From: Methanolobus sediminis
GTDB taxonomy: Archaea; Halobacteriota; Methanosarcinia; Methanosarcinales; Methanosarcinaceae
Length of the DNA: 64,000 bases
Direction of reading: 5' to 3'
NCBI RefSeq assembly: GCF_031312595.1
Contig: NZ_CP133592.1
Span: 1,860,001-1,924,000, forward strand
Every line of letters starts with the position of its first letter. The stretch's first letter is position 1. Below the pieces are notes generated by a model. The model saw only the letters and a list, made by a program, of their open reading frames with translations, ran no database searches and was not told where the DNA came from. Of the stretch, positions 33,251-43,492 are shown one piece after another. Both the position numbers and the translations under genes were made by a program.

Positions 33251-34098
33251 TAGTTCTCACCCCTGCAGGTACATTTGTGATCGTGATTCTCCTGACACTT
33301 TGATTCCTCACTTCTGTATAGTGCCAGACGACTCATTAGCAAATTGAAGTCAACCTTGTGAGCATCGAATTCCGGACCGTCAACGCATGCGAACTTTGTC
33401 TCACCGCCAACGGATACTCTGCATCCGCCACACATACCGGTTCCGTCGATCATGATAGGATTAAGACTTACAATTGTCTCAACGCCATAAGGCTCAGTCA
33501 TACCTGCTGCTACCTTCATGAGAATTGGAGGACCAATGACCACGATTCTTGCAACCTTTTCACCGCTGTCAAGGATATTCTTGACGACATCTGTAACAAA
33601 ACCGTGGTGACCTTTTGAACCATCATCTGTTGCAACATGGAGTTCATTTGAAGCTGCTCTCATCTCATCCTCGAGAATCAGAAGGCTCTCGTTCCTTGCA
33701 CCGATTACGGAGATTACTTTGTTGCCTGCCTCACGGTATGCTTTTACCTGTGGATATACCGGAGCAATTCCTACTCCACCACCTACAAGGATCACAGTTC
33801 CAAGTTCCCTGACATCTGCAGGAGTTCCCAGTGGACCTACAAAATCCTGAAGCTCATCTGAAGCTGACATCTTTGCAAGCTGCTTTGTTGTCTTGCCCAT
33901 TTCCTGGAAGATAATAGTAACTGTTCCTTCATTTGCATCAAAATCAGCAATGGTCAGTGGGACTCTTTCGCTGGTCTCATCAATACGTAAAATGATAAAC
34001 TGGCCTGCCTTTGCGGCTTTGGCAACATCCGGTGCTTTGATCTTCATCATATGCACTGATGATGCTATTTCTTTTTTCTCTATGATTTGATATGACAT
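33250..34098 (-). CDS. sudB: Ferredoxin-NADP reductase-like subunit (SudB/NfnA)
   Basis: 282 residues: N-terminal FAD-binding barrel (ERVPLTIADF), NAD(P)-binding domain with LVGGGVGIAPVYPQ, and C-terminal [2Fe-2S] cysteines in GTGMCGGCRVSVGGETKFAC, as in dihydroorotate dehydrogenase electron-transfer subunits. An extra Cys/His-rich tail (CQENHDHKCTC) is unusual. It is first in a two-gene operon; TAATG joins it to the flavoprotein subunit. Seven bases before the ATG begins a GTGATCAC palindrome (34100-34107). Confidence 0.88.
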   Translation of the reverse strand: MSYQIIEKKEIASSVHMMKIKAPDVAKAAKAGQFIILRIDETSERVPLTIADFDANEGTVTIIFQEMGKTTKQLAKMSASDELQDFVGPLGTPADVRELGTVILVGGGVGIAPVYPQVKAYREAGNKVISVIGARNESLLILEDEMRAASNELHVATDDGSKGHHGFVTDVVKNILDSGEKVARIVVIGPPILMKVAAGMTEPYGVETIVSLNPIMIDGTGMCGGCRVSVGGETKFACVDGPEFDAHKVDFNLLMSRLALYRSEESKCQENHDHKCTCRGEN

Positions 34099-34405
34099 GT
34101 GATCACGTAATATGTTATGTTAGAAATAATAGGATTTTGGGGGTATGATTAAGTTAATAGTACTTAAGAATTGATATTAGATGATTTAAAAAATGATAAA
34201 AATAACCTTATGCTAAAAACATTCATGCAATAATTAAATATTTGTGTTTGATAGAATTGCCTATAAATCCTTGAACTTCTAACGATTTCAAGAGCAACAT
34301 ATTGCGATTCCAAAATAAATGCAGTTCGTTTATATATTTGTATGTCCATTTATGGGCAAGCACACATCATTTATAGACACATACGGAGGAATAATTGTTA
34401 AATCA
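34099..34405. other. Divergent promoter region between sudBA and the glycan island
   Basis: An AT-rich 300-bp stretch without coding content. It holds the minus-strand promoter of sudB and a clear TATA box for the plus-strand island, TTTATATATTT at 34329-34339, predicting transcription start near 34362. GGAGG at 34385-34389 is the ribosome site for manC. A longer manC frame from 34319 would include the TATA box and is therefore not translated. Confidence 0.6.
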
Positions 34406-35764
34406 ATGATACTGGCTGGTGGATCAGGAACACGCCTCTGGCCACTTAGTCGTGAAATGTATCCTAAACAGTTTCTGAAATTGAATGATACCTCCTTATT
34501 TCAGGACACAGTACTCAGATGTCTTGAGATATCAAACATCACAGAGATATTCATTGTAACAAACGAATTGCAGAAATTCTTTGTCATAGGTCAGATAGAA
34601 GAACTGGGCTATGAAATACCACCTGAAAACATACTTCTGGAACCCGTTGGAAAGAACACGCTTCCTGCAATCACTTTTGGAATGCATGAGATAAAGCAAC
34701 GCTTTGGAAAGTCTACAGTAGGCATATTTTCATCCGACCATATATTGGATAAAAAAGCAATGGAAATTATCAAAAATGTAGAGGAACTTGCCTCTGAATA
34801 TCTACTGACGTTCGGAGTAGTACCTACTTCACCACATACAGGTTACGGATACATTAAACCAGCAAATCCAATTGGAAATGGATTCAAGGTATCGGAGTTC
34901 AAAGAAAAACCAGATATATTCAATGCTGAGAAGTATATTAAAGAAGGGTGCCTCTGGAACAGTGGAATATTCCTGTTTGACACGGATATTTTTTTCGAAG
35001 AACTTGAAAAATATGCTCCAGAGATCAATGCTGCATTCAATAAAATAGAGGACATAGGAAAACTTTTTGAGGAAATCCCCTCAATTTCTATTGACTACGG
35101 AATAATGGAAAAATCGAATCGGGTTGCAGTCATAAAGCTTGATGAACGATGGAGTGACCTTGGCAGTTTCAAAGCCATCCATGATGAATTTGAGAAAGAT
35201 GAGAACAATAATATCATATTAAATTGCGATAATGTACTAATTAATTCATCCGGCAACTTAATTCATTCAAAAAACGGCAAAGTAGTATCACTTATTGATA
35301 TTAACGATACAATCGTTGTGGACACTCCTGACGCATTGTTGGTCTGCCCAAAAGAGAGTAGCCAGAAAGTAAAGGATGTTGTATCTTCACTCAAAGATAG
35401 AAAAGATGAACGTGCACAATTGCATCAGACAGTGTACAGGCCGTGGGGATCATACACAATACTGGAAGATTCTGAAAGGCACAAGATAAAGAACATAGTT
35501 GTTCTGTCACAGAAAAAGTTGAGTTTGCAATTACATCACCATAGAAGTGAACACTGGGTAGTTGTGAAGGGAATGGCTTGCGTACAGGTGGATGGTGAAC
35601 AATATTTCCTGAGACAGGGTGAGAGTACTTTCATCAAGGCAGGAATGAAACACAGATTATCTAACCCAGGAAAAGTGCCTCTTGAAATTATTGAGGTACA
35701 GCTAGGAGACTATGTAGGAGAGGATGATATTATCAGGTTTGACGATGATTATGGGAGAGAGTAA
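34406..35764 (+). CDS. manC: Mannose-1-phosphate guanylyltransferase / mannose-6-phosphate isomerase
   Basis: About 452 residues, the bifunctional type II enzyme. The nucleotidyltransferase domain has MILAGGSGTRLWPLSREMYP and FSSDHIL, FKEKP, and LWNSGIFLF; the cupin isomerase domain has YRPWGSYTILE, LQLHHHRSEHWVVVKG and GMKHRLSNPG. It makes GDP-mannose, precursor for mannose units and for GDP-fucose (gmd and fcl in this island). GGAGG lies 17 bases before this ATG but only five to six bases before ATT-GTT-AAA-TCA, so initiation at a non-ATG codon giving M(V)KSMILAGG, as in homologues, is possible. Confidence 0.92.
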   Translation: MILAGGSGTRLWPLSREMYPKQFLKLNDTSLFQDTVLRCLEISNITEIFIVTNELQKFFVIGQIEELGYEIPPENILLEPVGKNTLPAITFGMHEIKQRFGKSTVGIFSSDHILDKKAMEIIKNVEELASEYLLTFGVVPTSPHTGYGYIKPANPIGNGFKVSEFKEKPDIFNAEKYIKEGCLWNSGIFLFDTDIFFEELEKYAPEINAAFNKIEDIGKLFEEIPSISIDYGIMEKSNRVAVIKLDERWSDLGSFKAIHDEFEKDENNNIILNCDNVLINSSGNLIHSKNGKVVSLIDINDTIVVDTPDALLVCPKESSQKVKDVVSSLKDRKDERAQLHQTVYRPWGSYTILEDSERHKIKNIVVLSQKKLSLQLHHHRSEHWVVVKGMACVQVDGEQYFLRQGESTFIKAGMKHRLSNPGKVPLEIIEVQLGDYVGEDDIIRFDDDYGRE

Positions 35765-35824
35765 AAGATTGCATCTTTAGCAAATTTCCTCATTTATATA
35801 AAATCAAGACGTTAGAAGATTACA

Positions 35825-36787
35825 ATGCAAACTGAATCAAAACTTAAGAACAAAAAAATACTTGTCACCGGCGGTGCGGGATTCATCGGTAGTCATATTG
35901 TGGACATATTGATGAAAGAAGAGTGTAAAGTCATAGTTTTTGATAACTTGAGTTCGGGACGCATGGAGTTTATTGAACACCATACCGGAAATCCTAATTT
36001 TGAGTTCATAAATGGAGATTTACTTGCAACCGACGAAATAAGCATGGCATGTAATGACATTGATTTTGTATTTCATGTTGCAGCAAATCCAGATGTGAAG
36101 CTAGGAGTAGTTAACACAAAAGTGCACTTTGAACAGAACATCACAGCAACGTACAATCTGCTTGAAGCAATGCGCAAGAACAATGTACAAAATATTGCTT
36201 TCACTTCCACATCAACAGTTTACGGTGAAGCAGAGATTATTCCCACACCTGAGAACTATGGTCCATTGATACCAATATCGCTTTATGGTGCATCAAAGCT
36301 TGCATGTGAAGCACTTATTACCTCCTATTCACATACATTTGACATCAAATCCTGGATATTTAGGTTTGCGAATATTATAGGAGAAAGAAGCACGCATGGG
36401 ATCATTGTAGATTTCATTCAGAAACTAAAGGACAATCCATATCAACTTGAGATTCTTGGTGATGGTAGACAATCTAAATCATATCTTCATGTGAATGAAT
36501 GTGTCACGGCAATAATATTTGCTATAAACAGCAGCAATAAATCTGTTAATATATTCAATGTTGGTTCAGAGGATACGATAAATACCACTGATATTGGGAA
36601 GATTGTTGTAGAGAAAATGGGACTTCAGAATGTCGACTTCACATATACAGGCGGCAAACGCGGATGGAAAGGCGATGTACCAAGGATGTTGCTTGGAATT
36701 GATAAGTTGAAAAATATGGGATGGAATCCTGAGTATTCATCAAAAAGAAGTGTAAAAGAAACTGTGAAATCATTTATACATGACTAA
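35825..36787 (+). CDS. NAD-dependent sugar epimerase/dehydratase (GalE-like)
   Basis: 320 residues, extended SDR: GGAGFIGS NAD motif near residues 16-23, TSTSTVYGE with the active-site Ser/Thr, and YGASKLACE carrying the YxxxK pair. It resembles UDP-glucose 4-epimerases and related nucleotide-sugar enzymes of methanogens; the exact substrate is not clear. It is 60 bases after manC and 13 before the nucleotidyltransferase. Confidence 0.85.
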   Translation: MQTESKLKNKKILVTGGAGFIGSHIVDILMKEECKVIVFDNLSSGRMEFIEHHTGNPNFEFINGDLLATDEISMACNDIDFVFHVAANPDVKLGVVNTKVHFEQNITATYNLLEAMRKNNVQNIAFTSTSTVYGEAEIIPTPENYGPLIPISLYGASKLACEALITSYSHTFDIKSWIFRFANIIGERSTHGIIVDFIQKLKDNPYQLEILGDGRQSKSYLHVNECVTAIIFAINSSNKSVNIFNVGSEDTINTTDIGKIVVEKMGLQNVDFTYTGGKRGWKGDVPRMLLGIDKLKNMGWNPEYSSKRSVKETVKSFIHD

Positions 36788-36800
36788 AAAGTGACTATTT

Positions 36801-37811
36801 ATGAAAGTAATTATCCCCGCAGCAGGTACTGGAAAACGGCTTTTTCCCCACACTCACACAAAACCAAAACCCATGGTTTACATTGCAGGTAAACCCATAA
36901 TAGGACATATTCTTGATAGAATGATAGACCTTGAACCTGAAGAGATCATACTTATCGTTGGATACCACAAAGATCAATTAATTTCATACGTCAACGAAAA
37001 CTATAGAAACATATTTAACATCACGTATGTGGAGCAGGAAAAGAGGCTTGGACTTGGCCATTCTATATACATAGCACGTGAATATGTGAATGGTTCGGAC
37101 ATCATGATCGCTCTGGGAGATATGATCTTTAAAGCAGGATATCTGGATTTCTATCAAAGACATACTGGAAATGAGAAATGTGCAGGTTCGATAGGAGTAA
37201 AAGAAGTTGATGAACCCCGAAAATACGGAATCGTTGAGCTTGAGCAGAATTCGCCTTGCATCAGGAAACTTGAGGAAAAACCAGAAATACCAGTATCCAA
37301 TCTTGGAATTGCAGGAGTATACTTCATCAAAGATACAAAAATCCTGTTCGAAATCCTTGAAAGGATGATACAGGACAATATACGCTCACGCGGAGAATTC
37401 CAGCTGACTGATGCACTCCAGGAAATGATACAACAGGGCAACAAGCTTAAGACATTCGAGGTATCCAGCTGGTATGATTGCGGGCATGCAACATCTCTCC
37501 TTGAAACGAATCAGGTACTGTTGAACGAAAAAGAAAATATAAGCCATGATTACGAAAGCGTAGATTCTGTTATCATACATCCTGTGGCAATAGGAAACAA
37601 TGTAAAAATTACTAATTCTGTAATCGGACCACATGCATCGATTGCTGATGAAACAACTGTCGAGAATTCCATAATATCAGACAGTGTGATCGGGTCAAGG
37701 GCATGCATATCCAAAGTGAACCTGCAGTCATCCATAGTTGGGGATGAAGCTCATGTGGTTGGTAAGCATAACTCCTTAAATATAGGAGACTCTTCTTCAA
37801 TAGAGTTCTAA
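36801..37811 (+). CDS. Sugar-phosphate nucleotidyltransferase
   Basis: 336 residues. The N-terminal domain starts [22 protein letters not shown], the nucleotide-binding signature (with AAGTGKR instead of AGGxGTR), then [18 protein letters not shown] and LEEKPEIP. The C-terminal part (about residues 250-330) is a left-handed beta-helix with hexapeptide-like repeats ([17 protein letters not shown]). It couples UTP or dTTP to glucose-1-phosphate or a related sugar phosphate. It may supply the UDP-glucose route that ends in UDP-xylose. Confidence 0.85.
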   Translation: MKVIIPAAGTGKRLFPHTHTKPKPMVYIAGKPIIGHILDRMIDLEPEEIILIVGYHKDQLISYVNENYRNIFNITYVEQEKRLGLGHSIYIAREYVNGSDIMIALGDMIFKAGYLDFYQRHTGNEKCAGSIGVKEVDEPRKYGIVELEQNSPCIRKLEEKPEIPVSNLGIAGVYFIKDTKILFEILERMIQDNIRSRGEFQLTDALQEMIQQGNKLKTFEVSSWYDCGHATSLLETNQVLLNEKENISHDYESVDSVIIHPVAIGNNVKITNSVIGPHASIADETTVENSIISDSVIGSRACISKVNLQSSIVGDEAHVVGKHNSLNIGDSSSIEF

Positions 37812-37822
37812 AAAGTGATAAT

Positions 37823-38761
37823 ATGAAGTCAATAGTAACCGGTGGTGCAGGTTTTTTAGGATCACATCTGTGTGATCTCCTACTTGAGAAAGGACATGAG
37901 GTAGTTTGCATAGATAACCTTGTGACGGGGAATACAAAGAATCTTGACCACATTAACTCGGATAAATTTACCTATTTGAAACACGATGTAACCAAACCAA
38001 TATATTTTGATGATAAGATCGATTATATATTCCACCTGGCAAGTCCTGCTTCCCCAGTTGATTATCTCGAATTACCAATTCAGACATTAAAAGTGGGAGC
38101 TCTGGGTACTTATAATATGCTAGGGCTGGCAAAAGAGAAAGGTGCAAGATTGCTTATTGCCTCTACTTCTGAAGTTTATGGAGATCCTCAGGTCAATCCT
38201 CAGCCTGAAACCTATTGGGGGAATGTGAACCCTATTGGACCCAGAGGAGTCTATGACGAAGCGAAACGTTATGCTGAAGCTATTACTATGGCGTATCACA
38301 GGTATCACGGCATAGATACCAGAATCGTACGTATATTCAACACATATGGGCCACGTATGCGTGCAAATGACGGAAGGGTTGTCCCGAATTTTATAAACCA
38401 GGCACTAAAGGAGGAAGATATCACTGTGTATGGTAATGGAAGCCAGACAAGGTCCTTTTGTTACGTTTCCGATCTCATAGAGGGAATATACAGACTGATG
38501 ATGTCTGATTTTACAGATTCTGTGAACATAGGCAATCCTGCCGAAATGACAGTGTTGAAGTTTGCAGAAGAAGTTATTGATATAATTGGAAGCAAATCAA
38601 AGATCGTATTCAAAGACTTACCAGTTGATGATCCGAAAGTAAGAAGACCTGATATAAGCAGAGCTAAAGAGGTTCTCAAATGGGAACCAAAGGTCGGATT
38701 GAGGGAAGGGTTAGAGAAGACTATCAGATATTTTGAGAACATAGAATCCAATAAAAACTAA
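37823..38761 (+). CDS. uxs: UDP-glucuronate decarboxylase (UDP-xylose synthase)
   Basis: 312 residues, extended SDR with [32 protein letters not shown] (typical of this enzyme), [19 protein letters not shown] (YxxxK) and [10 protein letters not shown] with VPNFINQAL. It oxidises and decarboxylates UDP-glucuronate to UDP-xylose. The UDP-glucose dehydrogenase that would supply its substrate is not in the window. Being next to an NDP-sugar synthetase and gmd, it supplies an activated sugar for the surface glycan. Confidence 0.9.
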   Translation: MKSIVTGGAGFLGSHLCDLLLEKGHEVVCIDNLVTGNTKNLDHINSDKFTYLKHDVTKPIYFDDKIDYIFHLASPASPVDYLELPIQTLKVGALGTYNMLGLAKEKGARLLIASTSEVYGDPQVNPQPETYWGNVNPIGPRGVYDEAKRYAEAITMAYHRYHGIDTRIVRIFNTYGPRMRANDGRVVPNFINQALKEEDITVYGNGSQTRSFCYVSDLIEGIYRLMMSDFTDSVNIGNPAEMTVLKFAEEVIDIIGSKSKIVFKDLPVDDPKVRRPDISRAKEVLKWEPKVGLREGLEKTIRYFENIESNKN

Positions 38762-38784
38762 ATAAGTTATCAGGGGATATCCAA

Positions 38785-39819
38785 ATGACAAAAATCGCAT
38801 TGATCACCGGAATCACCGGTCAGGATGGAGCATATCTTGCAGAATTTCTCTTAAATAAAGGATATATTGTGCATGGTATCAAAAGGAGGGCATCTTCATT
38901 TAATACTGCACGCATTGATCATCTTTACAAGGATCCGCATGAGAGGAACGTGAACTTCTTCATGCATTATGGTGACCTGACAGACTCTACCAATCTTATA
39001 AGGATCATACAGGAAACACAGCCCGATGAGATCTACAACCTTGCTGCCCAGAGTCATGTGCAGGTTTCATTCGAAACCCCGGAATACACAGCAAATTCTG
39101 ATGCCTTAGGAACTCTCCGGCTCCTGGAAGCTATACGCATACTCGGTCTGGAAAAGAAGACGAAATTCTACCAGGCCTCCACAAGTGAGCTCTATGGAAA
39201 GGTACAGGAGATCCCACAAAGTGAAACAACACCATTCTATCCAAGAAGCCCTTATGCAGCAGCTAAATTATATGCCTACTGGATCACCATAAACTATCGT
39301 GAAGCTTACGGCATGTTTGCTTGTAATGGCATACTGTTCAACCATGAATCCCCCATACGTGGCGAGACCTTCGTTACAAAAAAGATAACAATGGCTGTGG
39401 CCAATATCAAGAAAGGTCTTCAAGAGAAATTATATCTAGGAAATCTTGATGCAAAAAGAGATTGGGGGTTTGCAGGCGACTATGTGGAAGCCATGTGGTT
39501 GATGCTGCAACAGGATGAACCTGATGATTATGTAATCGCGACCGGGAAGACTCATTCAGTAAGAGAGTTTGTGGAGCTTGCATTTGGGGAAGTTGGAATT
39601 GAAATTGAATGGAAAGGCAAAGGTGTTGATGAGGTAGGATTGGATGCTGCAACTGGTGAGACTATGGTTGAGATTGATCCACGATATTACAGACCAACTG
39701 AAGTAGATATTCTTGTAGGTGATCCTACTAAAGCTAAGAATAAGCTAGGATGGGAATCAAAGGTTGAGTATGGAAATTTGGTGAAGATGATGGTTGATGA
39801 AGATTTAAGGAAATTCTGA
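38785..39819 (+). CDS. gmd: GDP-mannose 4,6-dehydratase
   Basis: 344 residues with the full signature: [17 protein letters not shown] at the N-terminus, [58 protein letters not shown] (YxxxK) and [16 protein letters not shown]. It converts GDP-mannose to GDP-4-keto-6-deoxymannose, the first step to GDP-fucose; the second enzyme is at 49632. Ribosome site GGGG at a suitable distance. Confidence 0.95.
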   Translation: MTKIALITGITGQDGAYLAEFLLNKGYIVHGIKRRASSFNTARIDHLYKDPHERNVNFFMHYGDLTDSTNLIRIIQETQPDEIYNLAAQSHVQVSFETPEYTANSDALGTLRLLEAIRILGLEKKTKFYQASTSELYGKVQEIPQSETTPFYPRSPYAAAKLYAYWITINYREAYGMFACNGILFNHESPIRGETFVTKKITMAVANIKKGLQEKLYLGNLDAKRDWGFAGDYVEAMWLMLQQDEPDDYVIATGKTHSVREFVELAFGEVGIEIEWKGKGVDEVGLDAATGETMVEIDPRYYRPTEVDILVGDPTKAKNKLGWESKVEYGNLVKMMVDEDLRKF

Positions 39820-39894
39820 AGACTACATATATACCAATTAAACTGGTTTTATTCATATTACTATAGTTCATACATAAAAGATATCCTACAAACC

Positions 39895-41364
39895 ATGTTC
39901 AAATTAACCACCTTTGTTTCACATATAATGAGTATAGGTTCAATCCAGCGACAGGCCATAGTTTCTTTCGTCTGGCAGATTACATTCACCTTCGTCGGTC
40001 TTTTAAGCACAATTTATTTCGCACGCACAGTTGGAGCAGGTGTTCTGGGAGAATACTTCCTATTTCTTGCATACCTCAGTATCATTTCTCTAATGACAGA
40101 TGGAGGATTAGGAGGGGCTGCGATCAAGCGCATAAGTGAAGGTGAAGAACCAGATACTTATTTCAGCGCATTCGTCGTCTTACGCTCGTTTTTTATGATG
40201 TTGGTATTGGTAACTCTTATAGTACTTAGAACTTGTTTTGAAGAACTCAACAATTCTGGCATATTTATCTGGCTTATACTGGCATTGATAGTTTCACTGT
40301 TGCATGGAGCTGTATCAAGCAGCATGGCAGGATGTGGCAAGATTGGAATACAGTCCACAGCTACATTCATAAATAACATTTCACGAATTTTTTTTCAAGT
40401 CTTCGCCGTTTTTTTAGGGTTTGGTATTTCGGGGCTTGCAGGGGGGTTTGTTTTTGGATTGTTTGTAGGCTCTATAGTTCAATTGCATTTTTTTGATCTT
40501 CGTTTTGTACGTTTTGAGTGGAAACATGTTAAAAGTCTGTGGAGTTTTTCGTTGTGGACATTTTTAATATCAGCTGGAATGATTGTGTATTCTACTGCAG
40601 ATACAATTATGTTAGGTTATTATCTTAGTAATGCAGACGTGGGTGTGTATCGCATAGCACTACAGTTTACAGCACTAGCAACATTTGCAACAGATGCACT
40701 TCGTGTGACTTTGTGGCCAAGGGTCAGCCGCTGGGGAATAGTTGGAGAGATTGGATTAATAGAAGATTCGCTCTCTCGTGCATTTACATACTCACTTGTT
40801 CTAGCAATACCAATATTTGTAGGTGGGGTTTTACTGGGGGATAAACTCCTGTATTATTTCTACGGTGCGGAATTTGGACGAGGCTATATGACAATGGTGC
40901 TATTGTTCATTGTACAACTTGTAAATATATTTCAGTTCATTTCCACATCATATCTGAGTGCGTTGGATCATCTTAAAGACCTGTTAAGAATCACTATGGT
41001 GGCAGTTGTGGCAAACATTGTGTTGAATGCAATATTGATACCTGTAATAGGTATTGAAGGAGCTGCAATTGCTACGTTTATCACCATGGGATTAAATGCG
41101 GTTCTGGCAATGTGGGTATTATCAAAAATACTGACAATAAGAGTGGAATCGGAAAGCTTGATGAATATTCTTAAGGCATCTTTTTTGATGTCGTTGTTTG
41201 TGGGTGGATATCGAATGATTGTACCTTTGTCTAATATATGGCTGGTACTGGTTCCAGTTATAGTGGGCGGAGGTATCTATGGGATTTTGGTGTTGAATTT
41301 TGATAGAAAGATTTTAGGAGAATTCAACATGATATGTACAAATTTAATAAAAAATACCAAATAA
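39895..41364 (+). CDS. Polysaccharide/oligosaccharide flippase (MOP superfamily)
   Basis: 489 residues with about 12-14 hydrophobic helices over its length, opening RQAIVSFVWQITFTFVGLLSTIYFARTVGAGVLGEYFLF, the family's first two helices (positions 39940-40060 encode them). Members flip lipid-linked oligosaccharides across the membrane; here the partner is AglB at 51773. An internal ATG at 39928 (MSIGSIQRQ) may be the start; neither has a clear ribosome site. A TATA-like element (atacataaaag) lies about 25-35 bases upstream of 39895. Confidence 0.88.
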   Translation: MFKLTTFVSHIMSIGSIQRQAIVSFVWQITFTFVGLLSTIYFARTVGAGVLGEYFLFLAYLSIISLMTDGGLGGAAIKRISEGEEPDTYFSAFVVLRSFFMMLVLVTLIVLRTCFEELNNSGIFIWLILALIVSLLHGAVSSSMAGCGKIGIQSTATFINNISRIFFQVFAVFLGFGISGLAGGFVFGLFVGSIVQLHFFDLRFVRFEWKHVKSLWSFSLWTFLISAGMIVYSTADTIMLGYYLSNADVGVYRIALQFTALATFATDALRVTLWPRVSRWGIVGEIGLIEDSLSRAFTYSLVLAIPIFVGGVLLGDKLLYYFYGAEFGRGYMTMVLLFIVQLVNIFQFISTSYLSALDHLKDLLRITMVAVVANIVLNAILIPVIGIEGAAIATFITMGLNAVLAMWVLSKILTIRVESESLMNILKASFLMSLFVGGYRMIVPLSNIWLVLVPVIVGGGIYGILVLNFDRKILGEFNMICTNLIKNTK

Positions 41365-41392
41365 ATCATAAGCTCAATTATAAACTTGCCAC

Positions 41393-41406
41393 TTGTACGA
41401 GTACAA
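41393..41406. promoter_or_regulatory. Short palindrome upstream of the AT-rich glycosyltransferase block
   Basis: TTGTAC-ga-GTACAA forms a near-perfect palindrome in the 167-bp gap after the flippase gene. It may be a terminator stem or protein site. The AT-rich glycosyltransferase block begins just after. Confidence 0.35.
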
Positions 41407-41531
41407 TAAAAGTGATTGAAGAAGAATATATACTAAATTATTATGGTCGTTAGTATTATATTGGGGTAAAACCTCATGACAATTTGAATAAAATTGTTAA
41501 AGCACTAAATCCAAGTTAGAGAGGATTTTAA

Positions 41532-42305
41532 ATGAGTAATGTTGTTAATCAAGAATATTGGGATTCATCATATTCCAATTTAAATCTTGAATATGATGAA
41601 AAGAAGGTACTTTTTAAAAAGATATTTGAAAAATATCTACGCCACAACCCACAAGGTTCCTGTATTGAAATTGGTTGTTACCCCGGAAACTTTTTAATCT
41701 ACATATGTAGCAAATTTAAATATATTGCTAACGGCGTAGATACTACGCCCTATATTAATACTAAGTTAGTACCTCATCTGAAAAATAACAACATATCTAT
41801 TGGTGATTTCTTTCAACAAGATTTTATGAGTTTTAACCCAGGGATTACCTACGATTTGGTTTGTTCATTTGGATTTATAGAACATTTTAGAAATATGGAT
41901 GATGTTATGCTGAAACATATTGAACTTGTTAAACCAGATGGAACATTGATAATATCCTGTCCAAATTATAGAAAAATTCAATATATACTCCATAAATTGT
42001 TAGATTCTGATAATTTAGAACGCCATGTGCTTGAAACTATGGATTTACATAAAATGACTCAGATTTTAGAAAAATATGATATGGAAGTACTCTTTCAAGG
42101 ATATTTCAAAACAGCGGATTTTTGGATAGATTCAAACCATCAAAGCTTTTTAAAACCTGTGCTATCTCAATGCATCACATATGTTTTTAGTATTATAAAT
42201 AAATATGTTGATAAACCTAACTCATGGCTTTCTCCATATATGATATGCATAGCAAAAAAAAAGAATAGCCCCAATAATTCTACTAATGTAAAGAAGATAT
42301 TATGA
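41532..42305 (+). CDS. Class I SAM-dependent methyltransferase
   Basis: 257 residues. The SAM-binding motif I is CIEIGCYPGNFL (about 38-49), with SFGFIEHF and PDGTLIISCPNY as later motifs. Such small methyltransferases in glycan clusters methylate sugar hydroxyls. GAGAGG is upstream of the ATG. Its base composition is visibly more AT-rich than the nucleotide-sugar genes before it. It overlaps the following glycosyltransferase by four bases (ATGA). Confidence 0.82.
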   Translation: MSNVVNQEYWDSSYSNLNLEYDEKKVLFKKIFEKYLRHNPQGSCIEIGCYPGNFLIYICSKFKYIANGVDTTPYINTKLVPHLKNNNISIGDFFQQDFMSFNPGITYDLVCSFGFIEHFRNMDDVMLKHIELVKPDGTLIISCPNYRKIQYILHKLLDSDNLERHVLETMDLHKMTQILEKYDMEVLFQGYFKTADFWIDSNHQSFLKPVLSQCITYVFSIINKYVDKPNSWLSPYMICIAKKKNSPNNSTNVKKIL

Positions 42306-43492
42306 AAATATTACACACTGTTGAATTTTATCATCCGTCCGTAGGTGGAGCTCAGGAAGTGGTAAGGCAGCTTTCAGAGAGGTTGGCTCAATTAGGACAT
42401 GACGTAACTGTTGCAACAACACGATTGCCAGAAAGAGATTTCACAATTTTTAACGGTGTTAAGATTAAAGATTTTAGTATATCTGGAAATGCTGTAAGAG
42501 GTTTTTCTGGTGAAATTGAAAGATATAAAGAATTTATTCTTGAATCTGATTTTGATGTGATAATGAATTATGCTGCACAGCAATGGACAACTGATCTGAT
42601 GTTGCCGATGTTGGACAAAATACCTAGTAAAAAAGTTCTTGTCCCCTGCGGTTTTTCTGGTTTATACTCTTCAGAATATAGAGAGTATTATGAACAAATG
42701 AAAATTTGGCTGAAAAAATATGATGCTTGTGTTTATCTGTCAAATGATTACAGGGACATCAACTTTGCCAAAAAAAATGGAGTTGACAACAAAAGCATAA
42801 TTATTCCAAATGGTGCAGGAGAAGATGAATTTAGTAAAAAAGTTAATATTGATATAAGAGCTAAACTTAAAATTCCACATAATCACTTTCTATTGTTACA
42901 CGTTGGATCCCATACCGGATTAAAGGGACACAGGGAAGCCATAACGATTTTCAAAAAATCGAATATAAAAGATGCTACTTTATTAATCGTTGCCAATGAT
43001 ATTAATGTTAGATGCACTCTCAATTGCCATCTTGCTGAAATAACAAACCATTTTTGTAAGCTTTTGCACTTTACTGATAAACATATAATAGTTAAATTTT
43101 TGTCAAGAGAAGAGACTGTTGCTGCGTATCATGAAGCAGATCTATTTCTTTTCCCTTCAAATATAGAATGTTCTCCTCTTGTCTTGTTTGAAGCAATGGC
43201 TTCAAAAACTCCTTTTTTAACAACAGATGTAGGAAATGCAAAAGAGATTATTGATTGGTCAAATGGTGGTGAACTGTTACCAACATTACAATATCTAAAT
43301 GGATACGTTAAAGCAGACATAAATGCATCAATTGATGTTCTTCAAAATTTGTTCTATAATCCTCAAAAAAGACAAAATTTAGCAATTAATGGATACAAAA
43401 AATGGATTCTCTCGTTTACTTGGGAAAAAATCACAAGAGATTATGAAAATTTATATTTCAACGTTTTAAATGATGGTTGGAATGAACTATGA
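42302..43492 (+). CDS. Glycosyltransferase family 4
   Basis: 396 residues of GT-B fold. The N-terminal domain has HPSVGGAQEVVRQLSERLAQLGHDV, the usual GT4 acceptor loop; the C-terminal donor domain has LLHVGSHTGLKGH and the E-x7-E region LFPSNIECSPLVLFEAMASKTPF. It is predicted to add a sugar from a nucleotide donor with retention of configuration. It overlaps its neighbours on both sides by four bases, as expected for one operon. Confidence 0.85.
   Translation: MKILHTVEFYHPSVGGAQEVVRQLSERLAQLGHDVTVATTRLPERDFTIFNGVKIKDFSISGNAVRGFSGEIERYKEFILESDFDVIMNYAAQQWTTDLMLPMLDKIPSKKVLVPCGFSGLYSSEYREYYEQMKIWLKKYDACVYLSNDYRDINFAKKNGVDNKSIIIPNGAGEDEFSKKVNIDIRAKLKIPHNHFLLLHVGSHTGLKGHREAITIFKKSNIKDATLLIVANDINVRCTLNCHLAEITNHFCKLLHFTDKHIIVKFLSREETVAAYHEADLFLFPSNIECSPLVLFEAMASKTPFLTTDVGNAKEIIDWSNGGELLPTLQYLNGYVKADINASIDVLQNLFYNPQKRQNLAINGYKKWILSFTWEKITRDYENLYFNVLNDGWNEL

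Noticed and set aside
34319-34405. N-terminal extension of manC from ATG 34319
   Set aside because: The TATA box at 34329-34339 lies inside it, so that codon is upstream of the predicted transcript, and the extension has no similarity to the family.
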